Below, in pieces: positions 63,041 through 64,000 of a stretch of 64,000 bases of DNA (position 1 is the stretch's first letter; every line of letters starts with the position of its first letter). Position numbers and translations under genes: made by a program. The stretch spans positions 706,255 through 770,254 of the forward strand of contig NZ_LMIK01000001.1 of assembly GCF_001428685.1 (NCBI RefSeq), read 5' to 3'. The stretch is from Lysobacter sp. Root76. Lineage in GTDB: Bacteria; Pseudomonadota; Gammaproteobacteria; Xanthomonadales; Xanthomonadaceae. The notes beneath the pieces were generated by a model, which was not told the origin of the DNA, ran no database searches, and was given only the letters and a program-made list of their open reading frames with translations.

Positions 63041-63838
63041 ATGAACGCCATCCACCGCCACGCCGAACGCTGGTACGGAAAGTACAGCGGCACCGTCACC
63101 GACAACGAAGACCCGGAACAGCAGGGCTGCGTCAAGGTCAACGTGCCGGCGATCTTCGGCGCCGAGCTCGCGGTCAACGCGCGTCCGTGCTTTCCCTACG
63201 GCCACTTCTTCGTGCCGCCGGTGGGCGCCAAGGTCTGGGTCGAGTTCGAAGGCGGCGATCCCGAGTTCGCGATCTGGGTCGGCGCCTGGTACCCGAAGAC
63301 CGCGACCCCGCAGGAGAGCCGGGTCTCGCCGCCCGACAACCGGGTGATCCAGACCGTCAGCGGCCACACCATCGAGCTCGACGACACCGACGGCAGCGCG
63401 CGGATCGTGATCCGCCACAAGGACAATTCCTTCCTGGCCATCGACGACAAAGGCAGCGTGGTGGTCTCCAACAAGACCGGCTCCACGCTCTATCTCAACG
63501 CCGACAAGGGCGAAGCCTCGCTGATGTCCGAACAAGGCCACGTGATGGCGATGAACGCCGACGGCGTGGTGCTGATGAACAAGGACGGCGCCAGCCTCGA
63601 TCTCACCGGCGACACCGTGCGCATCACCGCGGCCAACATCCTGCTCGAAGGCACCACGGTGTCGGTCGGCAGCGGCGCCAGCGAGCCGACCCTGCTGGCC
63701 AAGCAGTTCGAACTGCTGTGGACGCAGTTCATCACCCACGTGCATCCCAGTGCGATGGGACCGACCGGTCCGACTCCGATCGCGCCTGCGTTGGCGATGT
63801 TGCCCACCCACCAGACCGCCTCCGTGCTGGTCAAGTGA
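63041..63838 (+). CDS. Spike protein, gpV/VgrG-like
   Basis: 265 residues. OB fold near the N-terminus (GKYSGTVTDNEDPEQQGCVK, PVGAKVWVEFEGGDPEFAIW) followed by a beta-prism/needle of repeating strands (VIQTVSGHTIELDDTDGSAR, IVIRHKDNSFLAIDDKGSVV, LTGDTVRITAANILLEGTTV). The end contains HVHPSAMGPTGPT. The tip that first meets the target membrane; a PAAR-like sharpening protein is expected nearby. Confidence 0.93.
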   Translation: MNAIHRHAERWYGKYSGTVTDNEDPEQQGCVKVNVPAIFGAELAVNARPCFPYGHFFVPPVGAKVWVEFEGGDPEFAIWVGAWYPKTATPQESRVSPPDNRVIQTVSGHTIELDDTDGSARIVIRHKDNSFLAIDDKGSVVVSNKTGSTLYLNADKGEASLMSEQGHVMAMNADGVVLMNKDGASLDLTGDTVRITAANILLEGTTVSVGSGASEPTLLAKQFELLWTQFITHVHPSAMGPTGPTPIAPALAMLPTHQTASVLVK

Positions 63839-63851
63839 GGAGCGCGCGCAG

Positions 63852-64000
63852 ATGAGCCGCTGCACCTTCCCCGAGCTGCCGATCCCGCTATCGCTGCCGC
63901 CGTTGCCGCCGCTGCCGGTGCCACCGTCGTTGCCGGCGATGCCCGAGCTGCCGGCCTTGCCGTCGCTGCCCGGACTGACGCTGCCGACCCTGCCGATCGC
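63852..64000 (+). CDS. Pro/Leu-rich eCIS protein, N-terminal part (cut by window edge)
   Basis: At least 49 codons from ATG 63852, open to the window edge. The translation is almost only Pro, Leu, Ser, Ala and Met in an irregular PxLP pattern (LPPLPPLPVPPSLPAMPELP). It starts 13 bases after the spike gene and is probably in the same operon. It may be a stalk or linker joined to a further domain outside the window; nothing can be said of function. Confidence 0.6.
   Translation, partial: MSRCTFPELPIPLSLPPLPPLPVPPSLPAMPELPALPSLPGLTLPTLPI

Overview
The window is high-GC DNA with short intergenic gaps and many ATGA/TAATG stop-start overlaps. Gene content (LysM-FecR/CHASE2 signalling set, cytochrome bd with CydP, a contractile-injection locus, gamma-proteobacterial style SSB) suggests a gammaproteobacterium of the Xanthomonadaceae/Lysobacter type. 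That assignment is an inference from content, not from a marker gene.

Region 1 (1-9.8 kb): the N-terminal part of a large secreted DUF11-repeat protein (cut by the window edge), then a signalling module: an OmpR-type regulator divergent from an overlapping three-gene operon encoding a 7TM histidine kinase, a LysM-FecR protein and a CHASE2 protein with a decayed GGDEF domain. A strong terminator ends it.

Region 2 (10-16.4 kb): accessory genes. These are a TauE/SafE-type exporter, a fluoride riboswitch with crcB and a DUF190 gene, a SulP transporter, an unrecognised protein, and four small genes (XRE regulator, two hypotheticals, YkgJ-like protein).

Region 3 (16.7-46.2 kb): a low-oxygen persistence locus, resembling in content the lxa locus described in Burkholderia cenocepacia. 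It holds four universal stress proteins (USP), two GNAT acetyltransferases, a P-type ATPase, a beta-CASP nuclease-like protein, an ABC1/UbiB-like kinase, a BON protein followed by cydP-A-B-X-ybgE, an alcohol dehydrogenase, a truncated ribonucleotide-reductase-like protein, a two-component system and a Crp/Fnr regulator. A four-gene operon (AMP/thymidine phosphorylase, PRPP synthetase, phosphoketolase-like, acetate kinase) could turn nucleotide pentose into acetyl-phosphate and ATP. Eleven FNR/ANR-type boxes (TTGAT-N4-ATCAA, five of them perfect) sit upstream of nearly every transcription unit, ten of them about 55-76 bp from a start codon. The locus is bounded by two mirror-image USP/GNAT divergent pairs. 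An MgtC/DUF4010-like pseudogene lies near its right end.

Region 4 (46.4-48.1 kb): ssb and a secreted SnoaL-like protein, probably core chromosome.

Region 5 (48.5 kb to the end): an extracellular contractile injection system (eCIS, Pvc/Afp-like). A sigma-54 activator without sensor domain is followed by a well-formed -24/-12 promoter and then a tightly packed operon: winged-helix protein, DUF4255-like protein, small accessory, sheath, tube, zinc-ribbon chaperone-like protein, DUF6760-like protein, three large unrecognised hydrophobic proteins, CIS tube-type protein, LysM protein, gpD-like hub, gpV-like spike, and a Pro/Leu-rich protein cut by the window edge. The three large proteins and the sigma-54 control are the least explained part of the window.

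No tRNA, rRNA, CRISPR array, integrase or insertion sequence was seen.
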